Assembly (NCBI GenBank): GCA_032718475.1
Contig: JAUCBJ010002763.1
Location: 1-64,000, forward strand
DNA: 64,000 nt
Reading direction: 5' to 3'
DNA from: Nemertoderma westbladi
Taxonomy: Eukaryota; Xenacoelomorpha; Nemertodermatida; Nemertodermatidae
Part shown: positions 1 to 13,105 of the stretch, piece after piece
How the letters are laid out: each line of letters begins with the position of its first letter
Position numbering within the stretch: the stretch's first letter is position 1
Translations under genes and position numbers: made by a program
The notes under the pieces: generated by a model
What the model was told of the DNA's origin: nothing
The model's database searches: none
The model's input: only the letters and a program-made list of their open reading frames with translations

Positions 1-1010
1 ACCGAGCCGAGCCGAGCCGAGCCGAGCCGAGCCGAGCCGAGCCGAGCCAAGCCAAGCTGTGCCGAGCCGAACCGAGCCGAACCGAGCCGTGCCGAGCTGA
101 GCCGAGCCGAGCCGAGCCGTGCCGAGCCGAGCCGAGCCGAGCCGAGCCGAGCCGAGCCGAGCCGAGCCAAGCCGAGCTGAGCCGAACCGAGCCGAGCCGT
201 GCCGATCTGAGCCGAGCCGAGCCGTGCCGAGCCGAGCCGAGCCGAGCCGAGCCGAGCCGAGCCGAGCCGAGCCGAGCTGTGCCGAGCCGAGCCAAGCCAA
301 GCCAAGCCGAGCCGAGCCGAGCCGAGCCGAGCCGAGCCGAGCCGAGCCGAGCCGAGCCGAACCGAGCCGAGCTGAGCCGAGCCTAATCGAGCCGAGCCGA
401 GCCGAGCCGAGCCGAGCCGAGCCGAGCCGAGCCGAGCCGAGCCGAGCCGAGCCGAGCCGAGCCGAGCCGAGCCGAGCCGAGCCGAGCCGAGCCGAGCCGA
501 GCCGAGCCGAGCCAAGCCGAGCCGAGCCGAGCCGAGCCGAGCCGAGCCGAGCCGAGCCGAGCCGAGCCGAGCCGAACAGAGCCGAGTCGAGTCGAGCCGA
601 GCCGAGCCGAGCCGAGCCGAGCAGAGCCGAGCCGAGCCGAGCCGAGCCGAGCCGAGCCGAGCCGAGCCGAGCCGAGCCGAGCCGTGCCGAGCCGAGCCGA
701 GCCGAGCCGAGCCGAGCCGAGCCGAGCCGAGCCCAGCCATGCCGAGCCGAGCAGAGCCGAGCCGAGCCGAGCCAAGCCGAGCTGAGCCGAACTGAGCCGA
801 GCCGAGCCGTGCCGAGCCGAGCCGAGCCGAGCCGAGCCGAGCCGAGCCGAGCCAAGCCAAGCTGTGCCGAGCCGAACCGAGCCGAACCGAGCCGTGCCGA
901 GCTGAGCCGAGCCGAGCCGAGCCGAGCTCAGCCGAGCCGAGCCGAGCCGAGCTCAGCCGAGCCGAGCCGAGCCGAGCCTAATCGAGCCAAACTGAGCCGA
1001 TCAAGCCAAG
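1..1010. repeat. GCCGA pentanucleotide tandem array
   Basis: About 200 copies of a 5-bp unit (GCCGA on the plus strand) with scattered single-base variants such as GCCAA, GCTGA and GCCGT, and a few short higher-order repeats: the variant string near 45-75 recurs near 850-885. Because five is not a multiple of three, the array is open in several frames and produces meaningless Ser-Arg-Ala-Glu-Pro type translations on both strands. It fades out near 1010-1050 directly into the 3' end of a Helentron-like element, so it seems to have expanded inside or beside that element. The array runs off the left edge of the window. Confidence 0.95.
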
Positions 1011-1049
1011 TCGATCTAAATCGTGCCCAATCGTGCAAGACCGAGCCGA

Positions 1050-1115
1050 GCTCGTTGTCTCTTTTATTTGAAATAAAAAGTCGGTTCCTTATCGGGCCGC
1101 TAGGCCCGTCACTAG
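1050..1115 (+). mobile_element. 3' terminus of a Helentron-like element (type A)
   Basis: This is the last 65 bp of an element whose body lies to the left or has been replaced by the GCCGA array. It shows the type A end shared with later units: CTCGTTGTCTC, an AT-rich stretch, the inverted-repeat arm GGTTCCTTA at 1083, the hairpin GGGCC-gcta-GGCCC and terminal CTAG at 1112-1115. The next element starts at 1116. Confidence 0.7.
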
Positions 1116-2768
1116 TTAGGAACCGAGAGGTTCATTACTGTAAGAATTGCTCGTGGCTGACTGATTGATTGATTGATTGACTGACTGACCTACAGCCAAA
1201 ACTACTCTAACGATTTTGATGAAATTTTCACAGCATCTAGATACCGCGATTCTAAGGTCCCTGGTATGTTCCGCTATTTCGTCCATGAGCCGTGGGCTCG
1301 AAAAATAGACATAAACGAAAAAACGCCATAGGCGCAATGATAAAATAACACCAATGACAGCTGGTGTCCTGATGAAAAATGGTTTATGTAATGCATTTCT
1401 ACACAAGGCTTAGTAATAAATCGATGAGGTTGCCAAGATTATTATACTTAGTACACCCATACTGTTTGTTTAGGCCCTGCACTCTCTGTCAAAGCAAATA
1501 TTAACTGGTTGATTTAGTTTGTGGTTCTACACAGGCTTAGTATAAATCGATGAGGCTGCCAACTGGTTGGTTTAGTTTGCAATCTATTACCGCCTCAGCT
1601 GAATAACTCTTCCCCCTGCTGAATGACTATTAGGTATACAGTGTATCGGCTACATTAATGCCAACATTAATACTGTGGAGGCTGTATGCTTATAAGGTGG
1701 AATGTTTACTCAGCCTTATACTGATACTCTGTAAGGCTAAGACTAACATTATAGTTTGAAATATAAAAATCACTTCTTGGCTACATTAATGCCAACATTA
1801 TTGCAAAGTGTTTTATGGTTGGATTACTCTCTGTCAGTCTCCCCTTCAGAACATTGTATTGGGAATTTACTTTAGTTTACTCTACTGTGCCATTCAGCTG
1901 AATGGATTTGAGCAATTGCCAAGTTACAGAGTTGGATCATTCTCTGACCATATGCAAAGACATGAAATCTTTTTAAAAATATACTTTTTCCATGTTTTTT
2001 TTTCTGACCTAAAATTTCAAAAAAAAATTTTTTGTAGCCAGTACTGCCAATCGATTCGCCATCAAAAATAACGCAAAAAATTTTTTTTGCAAAATTTTAA
2101 ATTACTGTAAATTTTTGGCGACTGGTGGGGGTCAATTTTTTTCGATCCGCTATAACTCCGGAACGCTTTGTCCAAATTCGATGGGGTTTTCATTTTTCAA
2201 CTTAATTCGATGTCCTCTTTCAGCCTATCCATGTTTCGAAACCCCAAACAGCGCCGTTCAAAAATTAATTTTTTCTAGTTCTAGAATTTTACAAATTTCA
2301 AAAAAGTTGCAGTATTTTATTAACGCCTTTACGGAATTCGATAGCGTTTTCGATTATTATATTAAACGCAATATCCTGAATCTCAATAGCCTAGTTTCGC
2401 GTCACCAATGCCAAGACTTCATACTTTTTGAGGAAAAATTTTCTAGATTAATTTTTATTTAATTACATTTATCGCGATTTCTTATTACTGGTTGCAGATG
2501 AACTGATGGAGTTTTCAATTTATTAACCAAACACGATATCGCGCATCGCACCAGCGTGGTTTCGAAATTCCAAAACGAGGTCTTCACTAGTTGCAGGTCG
2601 ATTTTGTTCTAGAATTGAGCAACTAATAATAGATCAAATTTATTAATAATTATTGTATGAAATATGATTGTATTTTTACATAATTATTAGTTCTATACTA
2701 ATTCTCGTTGTCTCTTTTAATTAAAATAAAAAGTCGGTTCCTTATCGGGCCGCTAGGCCCATCACTAG
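1116..2768 (+). mobile_element. Helentron/HINE-like element 1 (A-A)
   Basis: A 1.65-kb non-autonomous rolling-circle type element. The 5' end is TTAGGAACC followed by GAGAGGTTC, which also forms a small hairpin. Next come a tetranucleotide microsatellite (TGAT/TGAC) near 1156-1190 and a conserved block of about 200 bp. The variable AT-rich body holds long A/T runs near 1990-2110. The 3' end has GGTTCCTTA at 2736, the hairpin GGGCC/GGCCC and CTAG at 2765-2768. The 5' arm TTAGGAACC is complementary to the 3' subterminal arm, the asymmetric inverted-repeat layout known from Helentrons. No replicase or helicase is encoded. Orientation is inferred from the 3' hairpin. Confidence 0.7.
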
Positions 2769-4434
2769 TTAGGAACCGAGAGGTTCATTACTGTAAGAAT
2801 TGCTCGAGACTGGCTGGCTGGCTGGCTGGCTGGCTGACTGACTGATCTACAGCCAAAACTACTCTAACGATTTTGATGAAATTTTCACAGCGGCTGGCTG
2901 ACCTGATTCTAAGGTCCCTGGCATGATCGGCTACTCCGTCCATAGCCTCTGGGCTCGAAAAATAGAGATAAACGAAAAAACGCCATAGGCTCAATGGTAA
3001 AATAACACCAATGACAGCTGGTGTCCTGATGAAAAATGGCTTATGTAATGCATTTCTACACAAGGCTTAGTAATAAATCGATGAGGTTGCCAAGATTATT
3101 ATACTTAGTACACCCATACTGTTTGTTTAGGCCCTACCAACCACTCTCTGCAAAGCAAACATTAATTCGTTGGTTTAGTTTGAAATCTAGTATTACCTCA
3201 GCTGAATAACTCTTCCCAATGCATTCTAGGGGAGTATAAAAGTTTCTCCCTCTGCTAATGTAAGCTGAATGACTTAAAGTACACAGTGTGTTGGCTACAT
3301 TAATGCCACCAATATTGCAAAATGTTTTATTGTTGGATTACTCTCTGTCAGTCTCCCCTTCAGAACATTGTATAGGGAATTTACTTTAGTTTACTCTACT
3401 GTGCTATTCAGCTGAATGGATTTGAGCGATTGCCAAGTTACAGAGTTGGATCATTCTCTGACCATAGGCAAAAGACATCAAATGTTTTTAAAAAGATCCT
3501 TTTTCCATGTTTTTTTTTCTGACCAAAAATTTCAAAAAAAAATTTTTCGTAGCCAGTACTGCCAATCGATTCGCCATCAAAAATAACGCAAAAAATTTTT
3601 TTTGCAAAATTTTAAATTACTGTAAATTTTTGGCGACTGGGGGGGTCAATTTTTTTCGATCCGCTATAACTCCGGAATGCTTTGTCCAAATTCGATGGGG
3701 TTTTTATTTTTCAATTTAATTCGATGTCCTCTTTCAGCCTATCCATGTTTCGAAACCCCAAACAGCGCCGTTCAAAATTTAATTTTTTCTAGATTCTAGA
3801 ATTTTACAAATTTCAAAAAAGTTGCGGTATTTTATTAACGCCTTTACAGAATTCGATAGCGATCAACTTAATTCGATGTCCTCTTTCAGCCTATCCATGT
3901 TTCGAAACCACAAACAGCGCCGTTCAAAAATTATTTTTTTCTAGTTCTAGAATTTTACAAATTTCAAAAAAGTTGCAGTATTTTATTAACACCTTTACGG
4001 AATTCGATAGCGTTTTCGATTTTTATATTAAACGCAATATCCTGAATCTCACTAGCCTAGTTTCGCGTCACCAATGCCAAGACTTCATACTTTTTGAGGA
4101 AATTTTTTCTAGAATAATTTTTATTTAATTACATTTATAGCGATTTCTTATTACTGGTTGCACATGAATTGATGGAGTTTTCAATTTATTAACTAAACAC
4201 GATATCGCGCATCGCACCAGCGTGGTTTCGAAATTCCAAAACGAGGTCTTCACTAGTTGCAGGTCGATTTTGTTCTAGAATTGAGCAACTAATAATAGAT
4301 CGAATTTATTAATAATTATTGTATGAAATATGATTGTATTTTTACAATATTATTAGTTCTATACTAATTCTCGTTGTCTCTTTTATTTAAAATAAAAAGT
4401 CGGTTCCTTATCGGGCCGCTAGGCCCGTCACTAG
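2769..4434 (+). mobile_element. Helentron/HINE-like element 2 (A-A)
   Basis: Same layout as element 1: 5' TTAGGAACC, a (CTGG)n microsatellite near 2811-2845, the conserved block, an AT-rich body, the type A 3' arm at 4402, hairpin and CTAG at 4431-4434. It carries an internal tandem duplication of about 152 bp (the block starting TCGATGTCC at 3721 is repeated at 3873). Confidence 0.7.
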
Positions 4435-4752
4435 TTAGCAAGTCGTAGGACTTGATTACTGTAAGAATTGTTGGCTGATTGACTGGCTGGCTGGCTGGCT
4501 GACTGGCTGATCTACAGCCAAAACTACTCTAACGATTTTGATGAAATTTTCACAGTGGCTAGATACCGCGATTCTAAGGTCCCTGGTATGTTCCGCTATT
4601 TCGTCCATGAGCCGTGGGCTCGAAAAATAGACATAAACGAAAAAACGCCATAGGCGCAATGGTAAAATAACACCAATGACAGCTTGTTGATGGAATTTAC
4701 ATTTGATTGATGACTTCCGACTTGCTTAACGGCGTCTTGACGCCGTCTCTAG
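4435..4752 (+). mobile_element. Helentron/HINE-like element 3, internally deleted (B-B)
   Basis: Only 318 bp. The 5' end is type B (TTAGCAAGTC, then a small hairpin AAGTC-gtag-GACTT), followed by a CTGG/CTGA microsatellite and part of the conserved block. After an internal deletion near 4685 it joins the type B 3' end: arm GACTTGCTTAA at about 4719, hairpin GGCGTC-tt-GACGCC and CTAG at 4749-4752. The type B arms are complementary to each other but not to type A arms. Confidence 0.65.
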
Positions 4753-6310
4753 TTAGGAACCGAGAGGTTCATTACTGTAAGAATTGCTCGAGACTGGCTG
4801 GCTGATCTACAGCCAAAACTACTCTAACGATTTTGATGAAATTTTCACAGCATCTAGATACCGCGATTATGAACCGAGAGGTTCATTACTGTAAGAATTG
4901 CTCGAGACTGGCTGGCTGATCTACAGCCAAAACTACTCTAACGATTTTGATGAAATTTTCACAGCATCTAGATACCGCGATTATAAGGTCCCTGGTATGT
5001 TCCGCTATTTCGTCCATGAGCCGTGGGCTCGAAAAATAGACATAAACGAAAAAACGCCATAGGCGCAATGGTAAAATAACACCAATAACAGCTGGTGTCG
5101 TGATGAAAAATGGCTTATGTAATGCATTTCTACAGAAGGCTTAGTAATAAATGGATGAGGTTGCCTGCCAAGATTATTATACTCAGTACACCCATACTGT
5201 TTGTATAAGCCACCACTCTCTGTCAAAGCAAACATTATTAACTGGTTGGTTTAGTTTGAAATCTAATATCGCCTCAGCTGAATTACTCTTCCCAATGCAA
5301 TCTATGGGAATATCTCACTCTGCTAATGTAAGCTGAATGACTGTTACATACACAGTGAGTTGGCTACATTAATGCCAACATTATTGCAAAATGTTTTATT
5401 GTTGGATTACTCTCTGTCAGTCACCCCTTCAGAACATTGTATAGGGAATTTACTTTAGTTTACTCTACTGTGCCATTCAGCTGAATGGATTTGAGCGATT
5501 GCCAAGTTACAGAGTTGGATCATTCTCTGACCATAGGCAAAGACATCAAATCTTTTTAAAAATATACTTTTTCCATGTTTTTTTTTCTGACCAAAAATTT
5601 AAAAAAAAAATTTTTCGTAGCCAGTACTGCCAATCGATTCACCATCAAAAATAACGCAAAAAATTTTTTTTGCAAAATTTTAAATTACTGTAAATTTTTG
5701 GCAAATGGGGGGGGGTCAATTTTTTTCGATCCGCTATAACTCCAGAACGCTTTGTCCAAATTCGATGGGGTTTTCATTTTTCAACTTAATTCGATGTCCT
5801 CTTTCAGCCTATCCATGTTTCGAAACCCCAAACAGCGCCGTTCAAAAATTAATTTTTTCTAGTTCTAGAATTTTACAAATTTCAAAAAAGTTGCAGTATT
5901 TTATTAACGCCTTTACGGAATTCGATAGCGTTTTCGATTTTTATATTAAACGCAATATCCTGAATCTCACTAGCCTAGTTTCGCGTCACCAATGCCAAGA
6001 CTTCATACTTTTTGAGGAAAATTTTTATATTACTTTATCGCGATTTCTTATTACTGGTTGCACATGAACTGACGGAGTTTTCAATTTATTAACTAAACAC
6101 GATATCGCGCATCGCACCAGCGTGGTTTCGAAATTCCAAAACGAGTTGTTCTAGAATTGAGCAACTAATAATAGATCGAATTTATTAATAATTATTGTAT
6201 GAAATATGATTGTATTTTTACATAATTATTAGTTCTATACTAATTCTCGTTGTCTCTTTCATTTAAAATAAAAAGTCGGTTCCTTATCGGGCCTCTAGGC
6301 CCGTCACTAG
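4753..6310 (+). mobile_element. Helentron/HINE-like element 4 (A-A)
   Basis: Type A at both ends: 5' TTAGGAACC and 3' GGTTCCTTA at 6278, CTAG at 6307-6310. Near its 5' end a 114-bp segment (AACCGAGAGG at 4758 and again at 4872) is tandemly duplicated, repeating the 5' hairpin, the microsatellite and part of the conserved block. The inner hairpin loop is TCTA instead of GCTA, while the stem is kept. Confidence 0.7.
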
Positions 6311-6373
6311 TTAGCAAGTCGTTAGACTTGATTACTGTAAGAATTGTTGACTGACTGACTGGCTGGCTGGCTG

Positions 6374-6405
<32 letters not shown>

Positions 6406-7422
6406 ATCTACAGCCAAAACTACTCTAACGATTTTGATGAAATTTTCACAGCATCTAGATACCGCGATTCTAAGGTCCCTGGCATGATCGGCTACTCCGT
6501 CCATAGCCTCTGGGCTCGAAAAATAGAGATAAACGAAAAAAACGCCATAGGCGCAATGGTAAAATAACACCCATGACAGCTGGTGTCCTGATGAAAAATG
6601 ACTTATGTAATGCAATTCTACACAAGGCTTAGTATTAAATAGATGAGGTTGCCAAGAGTATTATACTTAGTACACCCATACTGTTTGTTTAGGCCCTACC
6701 AACCACTCTGTGCAAACAAACATCAACTGGTTGGTTTGCTATTCTATAGGGAGCCACCTAACAAGGAAGTACATACAGTGCCAACTTTATAATCATTCAC
6801 TGGGTTAGCCGGCTATTACAGCCTCAGCTGAATAACTCTTCCCAATGCTTTCTATGGCGATCTACAAGGTTACTCTCTCTTCTATGTTAATTGACGTGTA
6901 AGCTGATTGACTGTTAGTTACACAGTGTGTTGGGTACTATTGGATTGCACTGTATTTATAATAATAATTGTTTTATTTTTAAATCTTTCGGCCAACATTA
7001 ATTCTGTGGAGGCAGTATGCTTATAAGGTGGAATGTTTACTCAGCCTCATACTGATACTGTGTAAGGCTAACACTAACATTATAGTTTGAAATATATATA
7101 TCACTGCTTATTATCTGTATCAGGATACACACTGTGGCATTCTAAATGTTTTATACTGTAGGTGATTGACATTGTGCAAGCTGAATGACTGTTAGTTCTT
7201 TCAGACCATAGCCAAACATTGTTGAGGGAATTTAGTTTAGTTCACTCTACTGTGCCATTCAACTGAATGAATTTGAGCAATTGCCAAATTACAGAGTGGG
7301 ATCTCTCTCTGACCATAGGTAAATAGCCCTTCCATTCTGACCATAGGTAAACATTGTTGAGGGAATTTATATTTGATTGATGACTTCCGACTTGCTTAAC
7401 GGCGTCTTGACGCCGTCTCTAG
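6311..7422 (+). mobile_element. Helentron/HINE-like element 5 (B-B)
   Basis: A 1.1-kb element with type B ends: TTAGCAAGTC at 6311, and GACTTGCTTAA at about 7389 with hairpin GGCGTC/GACGCC and CTAG at 7419-7422. The 5' microsatellite is (CTGA/CTGG)n from about 6348 to 6405. The body right of about 6720 differs from that of type A elements: it lacks the long A/T-run block and holds its own sequence ending in TTTGATTGATGACTTCC. Confidence 0.7.
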
Positions 7423-8935
7423 TTAGGAACCGAGAGGTTCATTACTGTAAGAATTGTTGGCTGATTGACTGGCTGGCTGACTGGCTGATCTACAGCCAAA
7501 ACTACTCTAACGATTTTGATGAAATTTTCACAGCATCTAGAGACCGCGATTCTAAGGTCCCTGGCATGATCGGCTACTCCGTCCATAGCCTCTGGGCTCG
7601 AAAAATAGAGATAAACGAAAAAACGCCATAGGCGCAATGGTAAAATAACACCCATGACAGCTGGTGTCCTGATGAAAAATGGCTTATGTAATGCATTTCT
7701 ACACAAGGCTTAGTATAAATTGATGAGGTTGCCAAGATTATTGTACTTAATACACCCATACTGTTTGTTTAGGCCCTGCACTCTTTGTCAAAGCAAATAT
7801 TAACTGGTTGATTTAGTTTGTGGTTCTACACAGGCTTAGTATAAATCGATGAGGCTGCCAACTGGTTGGTTTAGTTTGCAATCTATTACCGCCTCAGCTG
7901 AATAACTCTTCCCCCTGCTGAATGACTATTAGGTATACAGTGTATCGGCTACATTAATGCCAACATTATTGCAAAATGTTTTATTGTTTGATTACTGTAC
8001 TCTCTGTCAGTCTCCCCTTCAGAACATTGTATAGGAAATTTACTTTAGTTTACTCTACTGTGCCATTCAGCTGAATGGATTTGAGCGATTGCCAAGTTAC
8101 AGAGTTGGATCATTCTCTGACCATAGGCAAAGGCAAATCTTGTTAAAATATACTTTTTCCATGTTTTTTTTTCTGACCAAAAATTTCAAAAAAAAATTTT
8201 CGTAGCCAGTACTGCCAATCGATTCGCCATCAAAAATAACGCAAAAAATTTTTTTTGCAAAATTTTAAATTACTGAAAATTTTTGGCGACTGGGGGGGTC
8301 AATTTTTTTCGATCCGCTATAACTCCGGAACGCTTTGTCCAAATTCGATGGGGTTTTCATTTTTCAACTTAATTCGATGTCCTCTTTCAGCCTATCCATG
8401 TTTCGAAACCCCAAACACCGCCGTTCAAAAATAAATTTTTTCTAGTTCTAGAATTTTACAAATTTCAAAAAAGTTGCAGTATTTTATTAACGCCTTTACG
8501 GAATTCGATAGCGTTTTCGATTTTTATATTAAACGCAATATCCTGAATCTCACTAGCCTAGTTTCGCGTCACCAATGCCAAGACTTCATACTTTTTGAGG
8601 AAAATTTTTCTAGAATAATTTTTATTTAATTACATTTATCGCGATTTCTTATTACTGGATGCACATGAATTGATGGAGTTATCAATTTATTAACTAAACA
8701 CGATATCGCGCATCGCACCAGCGTGGTTTCGAAATTCCAAAACGAGGTCTTCACTAGTTGCAGGTCGATTTTGTTCTAGAATGGAGCAACTAATAATAGA
8801 TTGAATTTATTAATAATTATTGTATGAAATATGATTGTATTTTTACATAATGATTAGTTCTATACTAATTCTCGTTGTCTCTTTTATTTAAAATAAAAAG
8901 TCGGTTCCTTATCGGGCCGCTAGGCCCGTCACTAG
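7423..8935 (+). mobile_element. Helentron/HINE-like element 6 (A-A)
   Basis: Type A at both ends, 1513 bp, CTAG at 8932-8935. From about 7460 onward it is nearly identical to element 7, offset by 1523 bp, so the two are recent copies of one another. Short ORFs on either strand match between copies only because the copies are young. Confidence 0.7.
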
Positions 8936-10458
8936 TTAGCAAGTCGTTAGACTTGATTACTGTAAGAATTGTTGACTGACTGGCTGGCTGACTGACTGGC
9001 TGACTGGCTGATCTACAGCCAAAACTACTCTAACGATTTTGATGAAATTTTCACAGCATCTAGATACCGCGATTCTAAGGTCCCTGGCATGATCGGCTAC
9101 TCCGTCCATAGCCTCTGGGCTCGAAAAATAGAGATAAACGAAAAAACGCCATAGGCGCAATGGTAAAATAACACCCATGACAGCTGGTGTCCTGATGAAA
9201 AATGGCTTATGTAATGCATTTCTACACAAGGCTTAGTATAAATTGATGAGGTTGCCAAGATTATTGTACTTAATACACCCATACTGTTTGTTTAGGCCCT
9301 GCACTCTTTGTCAAAGCAAATATTAACTGGTTGATTTAGTTTGTGGTTCTACACAGGCTTAGTATAAATCGATGAGGCTGCCAACTGGTTGATTTAGTTT
9401 GCAATCTATTACCGCCTCAGCTGAATAACTCTTCCCCCTGCTGAATGACTATTAGGTATACAGTGTATCGGCTACATTAATGCCAACATTATTGCAAAAT
9501 GTTTTATTGTTTGATTACTGTACTCTCTGTCAGTCTCCCCTTCAGAACATTGTATAGGAAATTTACTTTAGTTTACTCTACTGTGCCATTCAGCTGAATG
9601 GATTTGAGCGATTGCCAAGTTACAGAGTTGGATCATTCTCTGACCATAGGCAAAGGCAAATCTTGTTAAAATATACTTTTTCCATGTTTTTTTTTCTGAC
9701 CAAAAATTTCAAAAAAAAATTTTCGTAGCCAGTACTGCCAATCGATTCGCCATCAAAAATAACGCAAAAAATTTTTTTTGCAAAATTTTAAATTACTGAA
9801 AATTTTTGGCGACTGGGGGGGTCAATTTTTTTCGATCCGCTATAACTCCGGAACGCTTTGTCCAAATTCGATGGGGTTTTCATTTTTCAACTTAATTCGA
9901 TGTCCTCTTTCAGCCTATCCATGTTTCGAAACCCCAAACACCGCCGTTCAAAAATAAATTTTTTCTAGTTCTAGAATTTTACAAATTTCAAAAAAGTTGC
10001 AGTATTTTATTAACGCCTTTACGGAATTCGATAGCGTTTTCGATTTTTATATTAAACGCAATATCCTGAATCTCACTAGCCTAGTTTCGCGTCACCAATG
10101 CCAAGACTTCATACTTTTTGAGGAAAATTTTTCTAGAATAATTTTTATTTAATTACATTTATCGCGATTTCTTATTACTGGATGCACATGAATTGATGGA
10201 GTTATCAATTTATTAACTAAACACGATATCGCGCATCGCACCAGCGTGGTTTCGAAATTCCAAAACGAGGTCTTCACTAGTTGCAGGTCGATTTTGTTCT
10301 AGAATGGAGCAACTAATAATAGATTGAATTTATTAATAATTATTGTATGAAATATGATTGTATTTTTACATAATGATTAGTTCTATACTAATTCTCGTTG
10401 TCTCTTTTATTTAAAATAAAAAGTCGGTTCCTTATCGGGCCGCTAGGCCCGTCACTAG
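8936..10458 (+). mobile_element. Helentron/HINE-like element 7, chimeric (B-A)
   Basis: The only unit in the array with mismatched ends: a type B 5' end (TTAGCAAGTC at 8936) and a type A 3' end (GGTTCCTTA at 10426, CTAG at 10455-10458). The body is almost identical to element 6. The likely origin is a recent duplication of an A body behind a B-type 5' end by unequal exchange or gene conversion in the shared 5' region. Its outer stem cannot form. Confidence 0.65.
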
Positions 10459-11950
10459 TTAGCAAGTCGTTAGACTTGATTACTGTAAGAATTGTTGACT
10501 GACTGGCTGGCTGACTGACTGGCTGACTGGCTGATCTACAGCCAAAACTACTCTAACGATTTTGATGAAATTTTCACAGCATCTAGATACCGCGATTCTA
10601 AGGTCCCTGGCATGATCGGCTACTCCGTCCATAGCCTCTGGGCTCGAAAAATAGAGATAAACGAAAAAACGCCATAGGCGCAATGGTAAAATAACACCAA
10701 TGACAGCTGGTGTCCTGATGAAAAATGGCTTATGTAATGCATTTCTACACAAGGCTTAGTAATAAATCGATGAGGTTGCCAAGATTATTATACTTAGTAC
10801 ACCCATACTGTTTGTTTAGGCCCTAGGACACTCTGTCAAAGCAAATATTAACTGGTTGATTTAGTTTGTGGTTCTACACAGGCTTAGTATAAATCGGTGA
10901 GGCTGCCAACTGGTTGGTTTCGTTTGCAATCTATTACCGCCTCAGCTGAATAACTCTTCCCCCTGCTGAATGACTGTTAGGTACAGTGTATTGGCTACAT
11001 TAATGCCAACATTAATACAGTGGAAGCTGTATGCTTATAAGGTGGAATGTTTACTCAGCCTTATACTGATACTCTGTAAGGCTAAGACTAACATTATAGT
11101 TTGAAATATAAAAATCACTTATTATTATCTGTATTGGGTTAATAATCACTGTGGCATTCAAAATGTTTTATAGGTGGTTGACATTTAGTGCAAGCTGAAT
11201 GACTGTTAGTTACAGAGTACTACAGTACTGCACCCTTATTTTATTTTTAAATCTTTCGTCCAACATTAATACTTTGGAGGTTGTATGCTTATAAGGCGAA
11301 TGTTTACTCAGCTTCATACTGATACACTGTAAGGCTAACACTAACGTTATATTTTAACACATAAAAATCACTGCTTATTATCTGTATCAGGTTACATACT
11401 GTGGCATTCAAAATGTTTAAATGTTTTATAGGTGATTGATATTTAGTGCAAGCTGAATGACTGTAGGTTACAGAGTACTATTGCACTGTATTTTATTTTT
11501 AAATCTTTTGGCCAACATTAATACTGTGGAGGCTGTATGCTTATAAGGCGGAATGTTTACTCAGCCTCATACTGATACTCTGTAAGGCTTACACTAACAT
11601 TATTGTTTGAAATATAAAAATAACTGCTTATTATCTGTATTGGGTTAATCACTGTGGCATTCAAAATGTTTTGTTAGGTGAATGACATTTAGTGGCTAAG
11701 ATTATTCTCTGTCAGATTCCCTTCACACCATAGGCAAACATTGTTGAGGCTGAGGGAATTTACTTTAGTTTACTCTACTGAGTCATTCAGCTGAATGGAT
11801 TTGAGCAATTGCCAAATTACAGAGTGGGATCTCTCTCTGACCATAGATAAATAACACTTCCCTTCTGAACAAAGGTAAACATTGTTGAGGGAACTTACCT
11901 TTGATTGACGACTTCCGACTTGCTTAACGGCGTCTTGACGCCGTCTCTAG
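10459..11950 (+). mobile_element. Helentron/HINE-like element 8 (B-B)
   Basis: A 1.5-kb type B element: TTAGCAAGTC at 10459, and GACTTGCTTAA near 11917 with CTAG at 11947-11950. The body contains three diverged internal repeats of a block with GGAGGCTGTATGCTTATAAGG (copies near 11025, 11275 and 11528), about 250 bp apart. This internal triplication explains why it is longer than element 5. Confidence 0.65.
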
Positions 11951-13105
11951 TTAGGAAACGAGAGGTTCATTACTGTAAGAATTGCTCGAGACTGGCTGGC
12001 TGACTGACTGACTGATCTACAGCCAAAACTACTCTAACGATTTTAATGAAATTTTCACAGTGGCTAGATACCGCGATTCTAAGGTCCCTGATATGTTCCG
12101 CTATTTCGTCCATGAGCCGTGGGCTCGAAAAATAGACATAAACGAAAAAACGCCATAGGCGCAATGGTAAAATAACACCAATGACAGCCGGTGTCGTGAT
12201 GAAAAATGGCTTATGTAATGGATTTCTACACAAGGCTTAGTATAAATCGATGAGGTTGCCAAGATTATTGTACTTAGTACACCCATACTGTTTGTTTAGG
12301 CCCTAGGACACTCTGTCAAAGCAAATATTAACTGGTTGGTTTAGTTTGAAATCTAATATCGCCTCAGCTGAATTACTCTTCCCAATGCATTCTATGCGAA
12401 TATCTCACTCTGCTAATGTAAGCTGAATGACTTAAGTACACAGTGTGTTGGCTACATTAATGCCAACATTATTGCAAAATGTTTTATTGTTGGATTACTC
12501 TCTGTCAGTCTCCCCTTCAGAACATTGTATAGGGAATTTACTTTAGTTTACTCTACTGTGCCATTCAGCTGAATGGATTTGAGCGATTGCCAAGTACAGA
12601 GTTGGCATAGGCAAAGACATCATATCTTATTAAAAATATACTTTTTCCATGTTTTTTTTTCTGACCAAAAATTTCAAAAAAAATTTTTTCGAGGCCAGGA
12701 ATGCCAATCGATTCGCCATCAAAAATAACGCAAAATTTTTTTTTGCAAAATTTTAAATTACTGTAAATTTTTGGCGACTGGGGGGGGGGGGGGGTCAATT
12801 TTTTTCGATCCGCTATAACTCCGGAACGCTTTGTCCAAATTCGATGGGGTTTTCATTTTACAACTTAATTCGATGTCCTCTTTCAGCCTATCCATGTTTC
12901 GAAACCCCAAACAGCGCCGTTCAAAAATAAATTTTTTCTAGTTCTAGAATTTTACAAATTTCTAATAATAGATCGAATTTATTAATAATTATTGTATGAA
13001 ATATGATTGTATTTTTACATAATTATTAGTTCTATACTAATTCTCGTTGTCTCTTATTTAAAATAAAAAGTCGGTTCCTTATCGGGCCGCTAGGCCCGTC
13101 ACTAG
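11951..13105 (+). mobile_element. Helentron/HINE-like element 9 (A-A)
   Basis: Type A ends, 1155 bp, CTAG at 13102-13105. The 5' hairpin has one base change (GGAAACGAGAGGTTC). It contains a G run of 15 at 12780-12794 where other copies have 7 or 8 G, and an internal deletion near 12960 compared with elements 1 and 2. Confidence 0.65.

Noticed and set aside
119-1168. 349-residue SRAEP-repeat ORF and its antisense counterpart
   Set aside because: A direct result of a pentanucleotide array, which is open in several frames without selection.
1116-12286. Recurring minus-strand ORFs starting MCRNALHKPFF in nearly every Helentron-like unit
   Set aside because: They recur because the units are young copies. 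The frame ends in microsatellite-encoded SQPASQ-type repeats of varying length, and no domain is recognisable. The diverged element 10 does not keep it.
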